NCBI GenBank assembly: GCA_018065225.1
Contig: JAGHTS010000065.1
Coordinates: 1 to 24,921 of the forward strand
DNA: 24,921 nucleotides
From: Candidatus Phascolarctobacterium caballi
Lineage (GTDB): Bacteria; Bacillota; Negativicutes; Acidaminococcales; Acidaminococcaceae
Direction: 5' to 3'
Made by a program: the position numbers and the translations under genes
Shown: in pieces, positions 6,910-14,155 of the stretch
Position numbering within the stretch: the stretch's first letter is position 1
Layout of the letters: every line of letters starts with the position of its first letter
Notes under the pieces: model-generated
Seen by the model: only the letters and a program-made list of their open reading frames with translations
What the model was told of the DNA's origin: nothing
Databases searched by the model: none

Positions 6910-7734
6910 ATCAACATATTCAATAGTTGTGCCGTTTTTTAGATAGAGGGTATTTGTTTTAGCTTGCAAACATTGACTTTGTGTTATAAACCCAAATTGC
7001 TGCATGGCATTTAAAACAATTTCCTGCCGCTTTTTTGCCCCCTGAGGATTTTCAAAGGGATTTAGCGACAATGGGGCATTGGGGAGTCCGGCTAACAAAG
7101 CGGCCTCTTCCAATTTTAAGATGATTGGTGCTTTCCCAAACAATCTGTCAGACGCTTGATTTATGCCTGTACAACTCATACCAAAAAAGACAGAATTTAA
7201 ATAAAGTTCCAAAATTTCATCTTTGGAATAATTCTTTTCTAATACTATTGCTAACATGGCCTCCATAATTTTACGGTTGATTGTTTGTTTGTTATTCAAA
7301 AAAAGATTTTTGGCTAATTGTTGAGTAATAGTGGAACCACCCTGTAAAATTTCTCCCGCACTGGTATTAACCATAAATGCTCTGGTAATGCTTTCAGCGC
7401 TTATTGCATTGTGCTGATAAAAATTATGGTCTTCTACAGCAATAATTGCGTGCTGAACATGAATACCTACAGAATCCAATGGTAAATAATCTGCCCTGGC
7501 ACGGATAGGATCAATGGCATCTTTTATATAAATCATATAATACATCACCCTTAAAAATTCCGGCCATTTTTCTTTGGCAGGCAAATATTGCCATAAAGGT
7601 GAACGGCTGTCCGTAGTGGTTAAAGCCGTTTGGTTTATAGCAGGTTTTTCAGTTGGAGTTACAGGTTTATTCCAATTGTCCCGCCAGTAAAGTCCTGTAA
7701 CAATTAAAGCAATTAGCAGAATTTTTTTAATCAT
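6895..7734 (-). CDS. mtgA: Monofunctional peptidoglycan glycosyltransferase (GT51)
   Basis: A 279-residue membrane-anchored GT51 enzyme that polymerises lipid II into glycan strands in the periplasm. After one N-terminal membrane segment (IKKILLIALIVTGLYW) comes the transglycosylase domain with AIIAVEDHNFYQHNAIS (catalytic Glu101), LQGGSTITQQLAKNLF (131-145) and KDEILELYLNSVFFG. No transpeptidase domain follows, which separates it from class A PBPs. I choose ATG at 7734: a TTG 12 codons upstream has no ribosome binding site and would place the promoter inside the gene. The extended -10 ends only 9 nt before this ATG. It is divergent from argC, and the terminator hairpin includes its own stop codon. 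Confidence 0.87.
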   Translation of the reverse strand: MIKKILLIALIVTGLYWRDNWNKPVTPTEKPAINQTALTTTDSRSPLWQYLPAKEKWPEFLRVMYYMIYIKDAIDPIRARADYLPLDSVGIHVQHAIIAVEDHNFYQHNAISAESITRAFMVNTSAGEILQGGSTITQQLAKNLFLNNKQTINRKIMEAMLAIVLEKNYSKDEILELYLNSVFFGMSCTGINQASDRLFGKAPIILKLEEAALLAGLPNAPLSLNPFENPQGAKKRQEIVLNAMQQFGFITQSQCLQAKTNTLYLKNGTTIEYVDKVAL

Positions 7735-7743
7735 AGTGTGTTT

Positions 7744-7752
7744 ATTATACCA
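7744..7752 (-). promoter_or_regulatory. mtgA: Extended -10 promoter of the glycosyltransferase gene
   Basis: TGGTATAAT on the minus strand, identical to the element before cca and also preceded by an AT-rich run. It ends 9 nt before the ATG, which predicts a leader of about 2-3 nt. Confidence 0.58.
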
Positions 7753-7779
7753 TATAATAAAAAAAAGCAAAAAAATTTG

Positions 7780-7808
7780 TGTACAAACTTAAAATGATAT
7801 TCTAAAAT
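7780..7808 (+). promoter_or_regulatory. argC: Possible promoter of argCJ-rfbC
   Basis: TGTACA (7780-7785) and TAAAAT (7803-7808) are 17 bp apart, 4/6 and 5/6 matches to consensus. No clear ARG box was recognised in the 117-nt space shared with the divergent gene. Confidence 0.4.
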
Positions 7809-7851
7809 ACATTGTAATATTTGAATACATCATTAATGCAGGAGGGCTCCT

Positions 7852-8886
7852 ATGAAAGCAAGTGTTATTGGGGCGACAGGATTTGCCGGTGCCGAATTAG
7901 TGCGTTTGTTGTTGGGACATCCACAAGCAGAAATTGCCATGGTGACAAGTGAAAGCAGTACGGGGGAAATGTTAAGTAAAATGTACCCGCATTTGCGTGA
8001 CAGATTGGACAAGCGTTTGACCAGTATGCAGGATATTCATACGATTGCAGATGTCAGTGATGTAATTTTTATTGCGTTGCCTCACGGGCATGCTATGAAA
8101 ATCGGTAAAGAATTACGAAATACAGATGTGAAGATTATTGACTTGGGGGGTGATTACCGTTTTAAGGATTATCGTGTTTTTGAAAAATGGTATAAAGTGG
8201 AACATGTTGATCCTGAGGCAAAGGCGGTGTACGGTTTGGTGGAGCTTTATCGTGATAAAGTTAAACAGGCAAAATTGGTAGCTAATCCCGGTTGTTATAC
8301 CACTGCCAGCATTTTGTCTTTGGTTCCTATGTTGAAATATAAATTGATTAAAACGAAAGGTATTGTTGTTGATGCCAAAAGCGGTACAACAGGTGCAGGC
8401 CGTTCTTTAAAACTTGGCAATTTGTATGAAAGCGTTAATGAAAGTTTTAAGGCCTATGGGGTTGCCAACCATCGGCACACACCGGAAATAGAGCAGGCAT
8501 ATAGTGAGTTTGCAGGTGAAGATGTTATTATTCAGTTTACTCCGCATTTGTTACCGTTGGACAGGGGCATTTATGCCACTTGTTATGCGGAATTAAAAGA
8601 TGATGTAACTGATGAACAGATTGAAAATGCTTTTAATGAAATGTATGGCAAAGAATATTTTATTCGTGTACTTGGCAAAGGCGGAGTGCCTGAATTAAAA
8701 AATGTCCGTGCTTCCAATTATGTTGATTTGGGTTGGGAAGTTGACAGACGTACCAATAGATTGATAGTAATGTGTTGTTTGGATAATTTGGTTAAAGGTG
8801 CGGCAGGGCAGGCAGTACAAAATATGAATGTAATGTTTGGCTTGAAAGAACAAATGGGGTTAGAAGCGTTGCCTATTTATCCATGA
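7852..8886 (+). CDS. argC: N-acetyl-gamma-glutamyl-phosphate reductase
   Basis: A 344-residue NADPH-dependent reductase, third step of arginine (ornithine) synthesis, in the cytoplasm. The N-terminal nucleotide-binding fold shows VIGATGFAGAELVRLL (5-20), followed by ALPHGHA and DLGGDYRF. The catalytic Cys148 sits in VANPGCYTTA, followed by KSGTTGAGR and the substrate-binding NHRHTPEIEQ. The length and all landmarks are normal. ATG at 7852 is preceded by AGGAGG; this ribosome binding site is part of the small palindrome AGGAGGGCTCCT. It opens an operon with argJ (34-nt gap) and probably rfbC. argB, argD and argF are not in the window. Confidence 0.96.
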   Translation: MKASVIGATGFAGAELVRLLLGHPQAEIAMVTSESSTGEMLSKMYPHLRDRLDKRLTSMQDIHTIADVSDVIFIALPHGHAMKIGKELRNTDVKIIDLGGDYRFKDYRVFEKWYKVEHVDPEAKAVYGLVELYRDKVKQAKLVANPGCYTTASILSLVPMLKYKLIKTKGIVVDAKSGTTGAGRSLKLGNLYESVNESFKAYGVANHRHTPEIEQAYSEFAGEDVIIQFTPHLLPLDRGIYATCYAELKDDVTDEQIENAFNEMYGKEYFIRVLGKGGVPELKNVRASNYVDLGWEVDRRTNRLIVMCCLDNLVKGAAGQAVQNMNVMFGLKEQMGLEALPIYP

Positions 8887-8920
8887 TATTTATTGAAATT
8901 TAGAAAAGGAGAATAGAATT

Positions 8921-10126
8921 TTGAAAAAAATTGATGGTTGGCTTACAGCACCGCAAGGTTTTGTGGCGGCAGGAGTAACAGCAGGATTAAAAGTAAGCGG
9001 TAAGCCGGATTTGGCAATGGTATTCAGTAAAGTTCCCGCAGCTTGTGGTGCAGTATTTACACAAAATAAAATGTGTGCGGCACCTGTACTTGTGGACAGG
9101 GAAGTAAACAAAAATGATTATGCCCGTGCTATTGTGGCAAATAGTGGTTGTGCCAATGCCTGTACAGGATTAAAAGGATTGGCAGACGCCCGTGAAATGC
9201 AAAGTTATACTGCAGGGTTGTTAAATATTAATGTAAATGATGTTTTCGTTTGCAGTACAGGTGTAATTGGTGCGTTTATGCCGATGGATAAAATACGTAA
9301 AGGTATCAAAATTGCTACTGAACAATTAAGTATTGATGGTGGCAAAAATTGTGCCGAGGCAGTACAGACGACTGATACTTTTATTAAGCATAGTGTATAT
9401 GAAGCAGAAATTGGCGGCAAAAAAATAACAGTTGCAGGTATTGCCAAAGGTGCCGGTATGATTCATCCAAATATGGCAACCATGCTGACTTTTTTGACTA
9501 CGGATGCGGCAGTGACCCCTGTATTATTAAAACGTATGGTTAAATCGGCGGCAGATAAAAGCTTTAATATGGTAGTGGTGGATGGTGATACGAGTACCAA
9601 TGACAGTATGATTGTGCTTGCCAATGGTATGGCGGGCAATGATTTGATTACTGATGAAAAGCATCCTGATTATCAAGCATTTTATGATTTGTTGTTAGCG
9701 GTCGCTGTTGATTTGGCAAAGATGATTGCCCATGACGGTGAAGGTGCCACCAAATATTTGGAGGTTAATGTAGTTGGTGCCAAAAATTTTGCAGAGGCAA
9801 AAATTGCAGCAATGGCAATTGCCAAATCTCCTCTTGTAAAGACAGCATTTTTTGGTGAAGACCCCAATTGGGGCAGAATTGTTTGTGCTGCAGGTTACAG
9901 TGGAGCAGAAATGATTGCGGAAAAAGTCAATTTGTCCATTGGTGGCATTCGTTTGGTTGAAAATGGTTTGAATTGTAATGTATCTTTGGAAAAGTTGAAG
10001 CCAATTATGGCTGAAAAAGAAATTTCTATGGCAATTGATTTGGCGGCAGGGGATGCCAAGGCGACTGTATGGACTTGTGATTTCAGTTATGAATATGTCA
10101 AAATTAACGGGGAGTATCATACGTAA
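8921..10126 (+). CDS. argJ: Bifunctional glutamate N-acetyltransferase / ornithine acetyltransferase
   Basis: A 401-residue ArgJ that recycles the acetyl group from N-acetylornithine to glutamate. The precursor cuts itself before the nucleophilic Thr187 in KGAGMIHPNMATMLTFLTTD, giving alpha and beta chains. Other landmarks are GWLTAPQGFVAAGVTAGLK at the start, CSTGVIGAFMP, VVDGDTSTNDS, AHDGEGATKY and FFGEDPNWGRI. The start codon is TTG at 8921, with AGGAG 8-9 nt upstream; no ATG fits the family's N-terminus. Whether it also uses acetyl-CoA (bifunctional) cannot be read from the sequence. It follows argC in the same operon. Confidence 0.95.
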   Translation: MKKIDGWLTAPQGFVAAGVTAGLKVSGKPDLAMVFSKVPAACGAVFTQNKMCAAPVLVDREVNKNDYARAIVANSGCANACTGLKGLADAREMQSYTAGLLNINVNDVFVCSTGVIGAFMPMDKIRKGIKIATEQLSIDGGKNCAEAVQTTDTFIKHSVYEAEIGGKKITVAGIAKGAGMIHPNMATMLTFLTTDAAVTPVLLKRMVKSAADKSFNMVVVDGDTSTNDSMIVLANGMAGNDLITDEKHPDYQAFYDLLLAVAVDLAKMIAHDGEGATKYLEVNVVGAKNFAEAKIAAMAIAKSPLVKTAFFGEDPNWGRIVCAAGYSGAEMIAEKVNLSIGGIRLVENGLNCNVSLEKLKPIMAEKEISMAIDLAAGDAKATVWTCDFSYEYVKINGEYHT

Positions 10127-10142
10127 CTAAGGAGTATTTACT

Positions 10143-10694
10143 ATGAGCAAGTTTAATTTTATTGCAACAAAAATTAAAGATGTTTATATTGTTGAGTCAA
10201 CAGTATTTGGTGATAGCCGTGGATATTTTATGGAAACCTATAATGAGCTGGAGTTTAAGGCAGCAGGTTTAAATTATACTTTTGTTCAAGATAATCAATC
10301 TGCATCAACCAAAGGTGTATTGCGTGGATTGCATTTTCAAAAAACGCATCCTCAGGCAAAATTGGTACGGGTTTTGCAGGGAGAAGTTTTTGATGTGGCA
10401 GTAGATTTGCGAAAAAATAGTGATACTTATGGTCAGTGGGTTGGTGAAACATTAAGTGGTGAAAATAAAAAACAGTTAATGATTCCCCGGGGATTTGCCC
10501 ATGGGTTTGTGGTGATTAGTGATTATGCAGAGTTTGCTTATAAATGTGATGAGTTTTATCATCCTGAAGATGAGGGTGGTATTATTTGGGATGACAAAGA
10601 TATTGCGATAAATTGGCCGTTGGCGGAAGGTATTAAATTAAGTGAAAAGGATAAAAAGAATCCATGCTTTAAAGATTACAAAATTGAGTTTTAA
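10143..10694 (+). CDS. rfbC: dTDP-4-dehydrorhamnose 3,5-epimerase
   Basis: A 183-residue cupin-fold epimerase that converts dTDP-4-keto-6-deoxyglucose to dTDP-4-keto-rhamnose for surface polysaccharides. Landmarks: FGDSRGYFMETYN, GVLRGLHFQ with catalytic His64, VLQGEVFDVAVDLRKNS, MIPRGFAHGFVV and YKCDEFYHPEDEGGIIWDD. The length is standard. It starts 16 nt after argJ with AAGGAG, so it is probably cotranscribed with argCJ, an unusual partner. The other dTDP-rhamnose genes (rfbA, rfbB, rfbD) are absent here. The next promoter begins directly after its stop codon. Confidence 0.95.
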   Translation: MSKFNFIATKIKDVYIVESTVFGDSRGYFMETYNELEFKAAGLNYTFVQDNQSASTKGVLRGLHFQKTHPQAKLVRVLQGEVFDVAVDLRKNSDTYGQWVGETLSGENKKQLMIPRGFAHGFVVISDYAEFAYKCDEFYHPEDEGGIIWDDKDIAINWPLAEGIKLSEKDKKNPCFKDYKIEF

Positions 10695-10723
10695 TTTACA
10701 AACAATTTTTAATGATGTATAAT
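10695..10723 (+). promoter_or_regulatory. Promoter of the SAM riboswitch-ahcY-metK unit
   Basis: TTTACA (10695-10700, 5/6) and TATAAT (10718-10723, 6/6) are 17 bp apart. The -35 touches the rfbC stop codon. The start point is expected near 10730, about 12 nt before the riboswitch. Confidence 0.75.
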
Positions 10724-10741
10724 ACCTGATAATTAAATAAG

Positions 10742-10833
10742 CTCATCAAGAGCGGTGGAGGGACTGGCCCAGTGAAACCGCAGCAACCATCATTATGACA
10801 GGTGCTAATTCCAGCGAGTATTCGGTAGATGAG
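10742..10833 (+). ncRNA. SAM-I (S-box) riboswitch
   Basis: The S-box core is easy to recognise: GGTGGAGGGACTGGCCC, then GTGAAACC, CAGCAACC and GGTGCTAATTCC. Helix P1 is CTCATC (10742-10747) with GATGAG (10828-10833). When SAM binds, P1 holds GATGAG. When SAM is low, GATGAGAA (10828-10835) is free to pair with TTCTCATT (10859-10866) and so breaks the terminator. This is a transcriptional OFF switch for the ahcY-metK operon. Confidence 0.96.
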
Positions 10834-10854
10834 AAAAGTTGAAAGTTTTTTGCA

Positions 10855-10881
10855 GCGTTCTCATTTTGGGAACGCTTTTTT
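10855..10881 (+). terminator. Riboswitch-controlled terminator
   Basis: GCGTTCTC (10855-10862) pairs with GGGAACGC (10868-10875) around a 5-nt loop, followed by TTTTTT (10876-10881). Its left arm overlaps the antiterminator partner TTCTCATT, so terminator and antiterminator exclude each other. Confidence 0.93.
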
Positions 10882-10896
10882 GTGAAAGGAGCAGAT

Positions 10897-12141
10897 ATGA
10901 AGAGTGTAATTAAAGACATAAAACTTGCCAATTTGGGAGAACAGAAAATGGCTTGGGCAAAGGAGTATATGCCATTGATGAAGTATTTGCGGGAACAGTA
11001 TGTCAAAAAGAAGATATTTAAAGGCATTAATGTGGTGATTTCCATTCATATGGAAGCCAAGACTGCAGTGTTTGCTCTGTTGTTAAAGGCTTGTGGTGCT
11101 AATGTGGTGGCCACTGGTTGCAACCCTTTGTCCACACAGGATGAGATTGCGGCGGCGTTGGTAAAGAATGGCATAACTGTGTATGCCAAGCATGGTTGTA
11201 CTATGAAGGAGTATGATAAGTATTTGAATATGGCTTTGGACAGTCATCCTTGTTTGATTGTGGATGATGGAGGGGATTTGGTTAATTTGTTGCATGGTAA
11301 ACGCATTAAGCAGGCAAAAGAAATTTGGGGTGGAAGTGAGGAGACGACAACTGGTGTTCATCGTTTACATGCTTTGGACAGTGTCCGAAAACTTTTATTC
11401 CCTATGATTGCAGTAAACGATTCCACATGCAAATATTTGTTTGATAACCGTTACGGAACTGGACAAAGCAGTTTGGATGGAATTATTCGTACAACCAATT
11501 TGGCGATTGCGGGTAAAACTGTAGTGGTGGCAGGTTATGGTTGGTGCGGTAAGGGTGTCAGTATGCGTGCCAAAGGTATGGGGGCAAAAGTGGTGGTAAC
11601 AGAAATTAATCCTGTGAAAGCCATTGAAGCAGTATGCGACGGTTTTGATGTGATGCCTATGGATAAGGCAGCAAAAGTGGGAGATATTTTTATTACGGTT
11701 ACAGGGTGTAAGGATGTTATTCGCACTAGACATTTTGAGCAGATGAAGGATGGGGCGGTGTTGTGTAATACGGGTCATTTTGATGTGGAAATTAACATTC
11801 CGGAACTGGCGGCATTAAGTGTAAAAAAGCCATATGAGGTGAGAAAAAATATTACAACATACACTTTGGCAAATGGTCACAAACTGAATTTGCTTGGGGA
11901 GGGACGTTTGGTAAATCTCGCTTGTGCGGACGGGCATCCAATTGAGATTATGGATTTGAGTTTCGCAATGCAATTTGTGGCAATGAAATATTTGAAAGAA
12001 AATCATAGCAAGATGGAGAAAAAGTTATATTTTCTGTCAGAAGATTTGGATCAGGAAATTGCTATGATTAAGTTGACGGCAGGCGGTTATAAAATTGATA
12101 AATTGACAAAAGAACAATATGCGCATTTGCATAATGCGTGA
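10897..12141 (+). CDS. ahcY: Adenosylhomocysteinase (S-adenosyl/S-inosyl-homocysteine hydrolase)
   Basis: A 414-residue NAD-dependent hydrolase that splits S-adenosylhomocysteine to homocysteine and adenosine. Residues matching the family's active site are visible in SIHMEAKTAVFALLL (His), LIVDDGGDLVNLLH (Asp), GGSEETTTGVHRL (Glu) and NDSTCKYLFDNRYG (Lys, Asp). NAD binds at VVVAGYGWCGKG. The sequence FDNRYGTGQSSLDGI followed by GYGWCGKG resembles the shorter Thermotoga/archaeal branch rather than the eukaryote/proteobacteria type, so S-inosylhomocysteine as substrate is possible. I start at ATG 10897 (AAAGGAG upstream), not at the in-frame GTG 10882 that overlaps the ribosome binding site. 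First gene under the SAM riboswitch; metK follows after 16 nt. Confidence 0.93.
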   Translation: MKSVIKDIKLANLGEQKMAWAKEYMPLMKYLREQYVKKKIFKGINVVISIHMEAKTAVFALLLKACGANVVATGCNPLSTQDEIAAALVKNGITVYAKHGCTMKEYDKYLNMALDSHPCLIVDDGGDLVNLLHGKRIKQAKEIWGGSEETTTGVHRLHALDSVRKLLFPMIAVNDSTCKYLFDNRYGTGQSSLDGIIRTTNLAIAGKTVVVAGYGWCGKGVSMRAKGMGAKVVVTEINPVKAIEAVCDGFDVMPMDKAAKVGDIFITVTGCKDVIRTRHFEQMKDGAVLCNTGHFDVEINIPELAALSVKKPYEVRKNITTYTLANGHKLNLLGEGRLVNLACADGHPIEIMDLSFAMQFVAMKYLKENHSKMEKKLYFLSEDLDQEIAMIKLTAGGYKIDKLTKEQYAHLHNA

Positions 12142-12157
12142 AAAGGAGAGTAAGATA

Positions 12158-13330
12158 ATGAGAAAGTTTTTTACTAGTGAATCAGTAACAGAAGGACATC
12201 CTGATAAGATTGCAGATCAAATCAGTGATGCGGTGTTGGATGCTTTGTTGGCTGCTGATTCTCAAAGCAGGGTTGCCTGTGAAACTTTGGTAACTACAGG
12301 GCAAATTCATATAGCGGGGGAAATTACTACTAATGCTTATGTAGATATTGCTAAAATTGCCCGTCAAACTGTGGTAGATATTGGGTATGACCGGGCAAAA
12401 TATGGTTTTGACGGTAACAGTTGCGGGGTGTTGATTTCCGTTGACGAGCAGAGCAGTGATATTGCTTTGGGTGTGAATAATTCTTTGGAAACTAAAAGTG
12501 GAGCGGAACAGGAATTGGGGGCAGGTGATCAAGGGATGATGTTTGGTTATGCTACCAATGAAACTGAAACATATATGCCTATGCCGATTTATTTGGCAGA
12601 TCAATTGGCATTGCAACTAACGAAAGTTCGTAAAACGGGGGTGTTGCCATATTTACGTCCAGACGGGAAAACTCAGGTAACTGTGGAATATGATAATGAT
12701 AAACCTTTAAGGGTTGATACTGTAGTGGTTTCCAGCCAACATGCTCCAGAGATTGAACAGAAGCAAATTCGTGAAGATATTATCCGCGAAGTAATCAAAA
12801 AAATTATTTCCCAGGAAATGTTGGATGAAAAAACGAAATATTATATCAATCCCACTGGGCGTTTTGTAATTGGCGGCCCGGCAGGTGATTGCGGACTTAC
12901 GGGACGAAAAATTATTGTGGACACTTATGGAGGTATGGCAAGGCATGGTGGCGGGGCTTTCAGCGGTAAAGATCCCAGCAAAGTTGACCGCAGTGCGGCT
13001 TATGCGGCACGCTATGTGGCAAAGAATGTGGTTGCGGCAGGGCTGGCAGACAAATGTGAAATCCAGTTGGCGTACGCTATCGGGGTGGCACAACCTGTGT
13101 CAATTTTGGTAGATACTTTTGGTACTAATAAAATTGCGGAAGAAAAAATAGCGGAATTGATAAAAAAGAATTTTAAATTAAGTCCTAGCGGGATTATTAA
13201 GGAATTGGATTTGTTAAGACCGATTTACAAGCAGACAGCAGCTTACGGACATTTTGGCAGGAAAGATGTGGATTTGCCATGGGAAAGATTGGATAAAGTT
13301 GAGACATTAAAAAGTGCTTTAGGTCAATAA
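12158..13330 (+). CDS. metK: S-adenosylmethionine synthetase
   Basis: A 390-residue methionine adenosyltransferase making SAM from methionine and ATP. Signatures: FTSESVTEGHPDKIADQISD at the N-terminus (His14 and the ATP site), GAGDQGMMFGYA (adenosine-binding), RPDGKTQVTVEYD, TGRFVIGGPAGDCGLTGRK, GGGAFSGKDPSKVDRSAAYA (phosphate-binding loop) and the end DLPWERLD. ATG at 12158 with GGAG upstream is chosen over a frame open from 12119 that would overlap ahcY. Together with ahcY it forms a SAM-regulated methyl-cycle operon: the product SAM shuts off its own synthesis through the S-box. Confidence 0.98.
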   Translation: MRKFFTSESVTEGHPDKIADQISDAVLDALLAADSQSRVACETLVTTGQIHIAGEITTNAYVDIAKIARQTVVDIGYDRAKYGFDGNSCGVLISVDEQSSDIALGVNNSLETKSGAEQELGAGDQGMMFGYATNETETYMPMPIYLADQLALQLTKVRKTGVLPYLRPDGKTQVTVEYDNDKPLRVDTVVVSSQHAPEIEQKQIREDIIREVIKKIISQEMLDEKTKYYINPTGRFVIGGPAGDCGLTGRKIIVDTYGGMARHGGGAFSGKDPSKVDRSAAYAARYVAKNVVAAGLADKCEIQLAYAIGVAQPVSILVDTFGTNKIAEEKIAELIKKNFKLSPSGIIKELDLLRPIYKQTAAYGHFGRKDVDLPWERLDKVETLKSALGQ

Positions 13331-13361
13331 TTAAATATAACTACCAAAATACAATATTTTT

Positions 13362-13370
13362 TGATATAAT
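13362..13370 (+). promoter_or_regulatory. Extended -10 promoter of the zinc-ribbon gene
   Basis: TGATATAAT fits TGnTATAAT; no clear -35. The expected start lies about 22-24 nt before the ATG at 13400, which leaves room for the GGAG ribosome binding site. Confidence 0.5.
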
Positions 13371-13399
13371 ACCTTTAAATGACAATTTATGGAGAAAAT

Positions 13400-13810
13400 A
13401 TGATTGTTAATGGCGCTGGCGGATGTTTTGAAAACAGATTTTATGAATTAAATATTACAGATGCATGGAATATGACGTTGCAAACTCTCAATGACATGGG
13501 TGTGCAGGTTGATTCATGGGATGAGGAAAATCATCTTGTGCAATTTCATAATGTTAAAAAACAAATGCAGATAGTTATTCGTCAAATTGATGAAGAAACA
13601 ATAGAAGTAGCTATGGACAGTCGTGGTAAACGGTTATTAATTTATTGTTGGCATAAAGAAAACAAAGAAGTTGAAATGTTTTTTGAATTTTTTGAAAACC
13701 GTTTGCACGATTTTAGGGCATATGTTATATGTCCGACATGTGGACGTCAAATTAGTGCTTTTGCCAGCATTTGTCCAGATTGCGGGCAGAAAATTTTGCA
13801 TGTAAAATAA
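13400..13810 (+). CDS. Small protein with C-terminal zinc ribbon, function unknown
   Basis: A 136-residue soluble protein. The C-terminus has a four-cysteine zinc ribbon, CPTCGRQISAFASICPDCGQ (about 113-132). The N-terminal about 100 residues look like one small alpha/beta domain (ITDAWNMTLQTLNDMGVQVD, then VQFHNVKKQMQIVIRQIDEE and a WHKENKEVEMFFEFFENRL helix) that I cannot assign to a family. I prefer ATG 13400, which has GGAG 5 nt upstream, over ATG 13379, which lies only 8 nt after the -10. It is a single-gene unit with its own promoter and a strong bidirectional terminator. No partner is suggested by the neighbours metK and rpmB. Confidence 0.8.
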   Translation: MIVNGAGGCFENRFYELNITDAWNMTLQTLNDMGVQVDSWDEENHLVQFHNVKKQMQIVIRQIDEETIEVAMDSRGKRLLIYCWHKENKEVEMFFEFFENRLHDFRAYVICPTCGRQISAFASICPDCGQKILHVK

Positions 13811-13850
13811 AAAAAGAAACCAAATACCATATGGTATTTGGCTTCTTTTT
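13811..13850. terminator. Bidirectional terminator between the zinc-ribbon gene and rpmB
   Basis: CCAAATACCAT (13820-13830) is followed directly by ATGGTATTTGG (13831-13841); after one mismatch AAAAAGAA/TTCTTTTT extends the stem. It has A and T runs on both sides and so can serve both convergent genes. Confidence 0.85.
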
Positions 13851-13861
13851 AAGTTTACTTT

Positions 13862-14053
13862 TTAAACAGTACGGGTAATTTTACCGGAACGCAAGCAACG
13901 GGTACAAACATTTACACGTTGAATTTTGCCGTCAATTACAGCACGGACACGTTGCAAATTTGGTTTCCAAGTATGTTTTGTGTGGCGGTTTGAGTGGCTG
14001 ACATTAGAGCCGGCTTGAGTGCCTTTACCGCAGATATCACAAATATTTGCCAT
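13862..14053 (-). CDS. rpmB: 50S ribosomal protein L28, zinc-binding form
   Basis: A 63-residue ribosomal protein: MANICDICGKGTQAGSNVSH at the start, then SNRHTKHTWKPNLQ and CTRCLRSGKITRTV. Both CxxC pairs (CDIC and CTRC) are present, so this is the zinc-binding C+ form and not the cysteine-free paralogue found in zinc-limited cells. ATG at 14053 has a perfect AGGAGGT ribosome binding site. It is a single-gene unit, divergent from recG, as is often seen in Firmicutes. Confidence 0.98.
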   Translation of the reverse strand: MANICDICGKGTQAGSNVSHSNRHTKHTWKPNLQRVRAVIDGKIQRVNVCTRCLRSGKITRTV

Positions 14054-14155
14054 TATTTCCCACCTCCTAGTGAAATTTTGGGATTTTCTTTATAAAGTAG
14101 TGGTAGCATAATAACATAGTTGGGAAATAAAAGCAAGGCAGAGAAGGAATTTGAT

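Noticed and set aside
7809..7851. ARG box before argC
   Set aside because: TTTGAATACATCATTAATGC has some likeness to an ArgR/AhrC half-site, but no convincing second half could be matched.
7839..7851. Hairpin hiding the argC ribosome binding site (AGGAGGGCTCCT)
   Set aside because: The two arms leave only 2 nt for a loop, so it cannot fold well in cis; the symmetry is probably chance.
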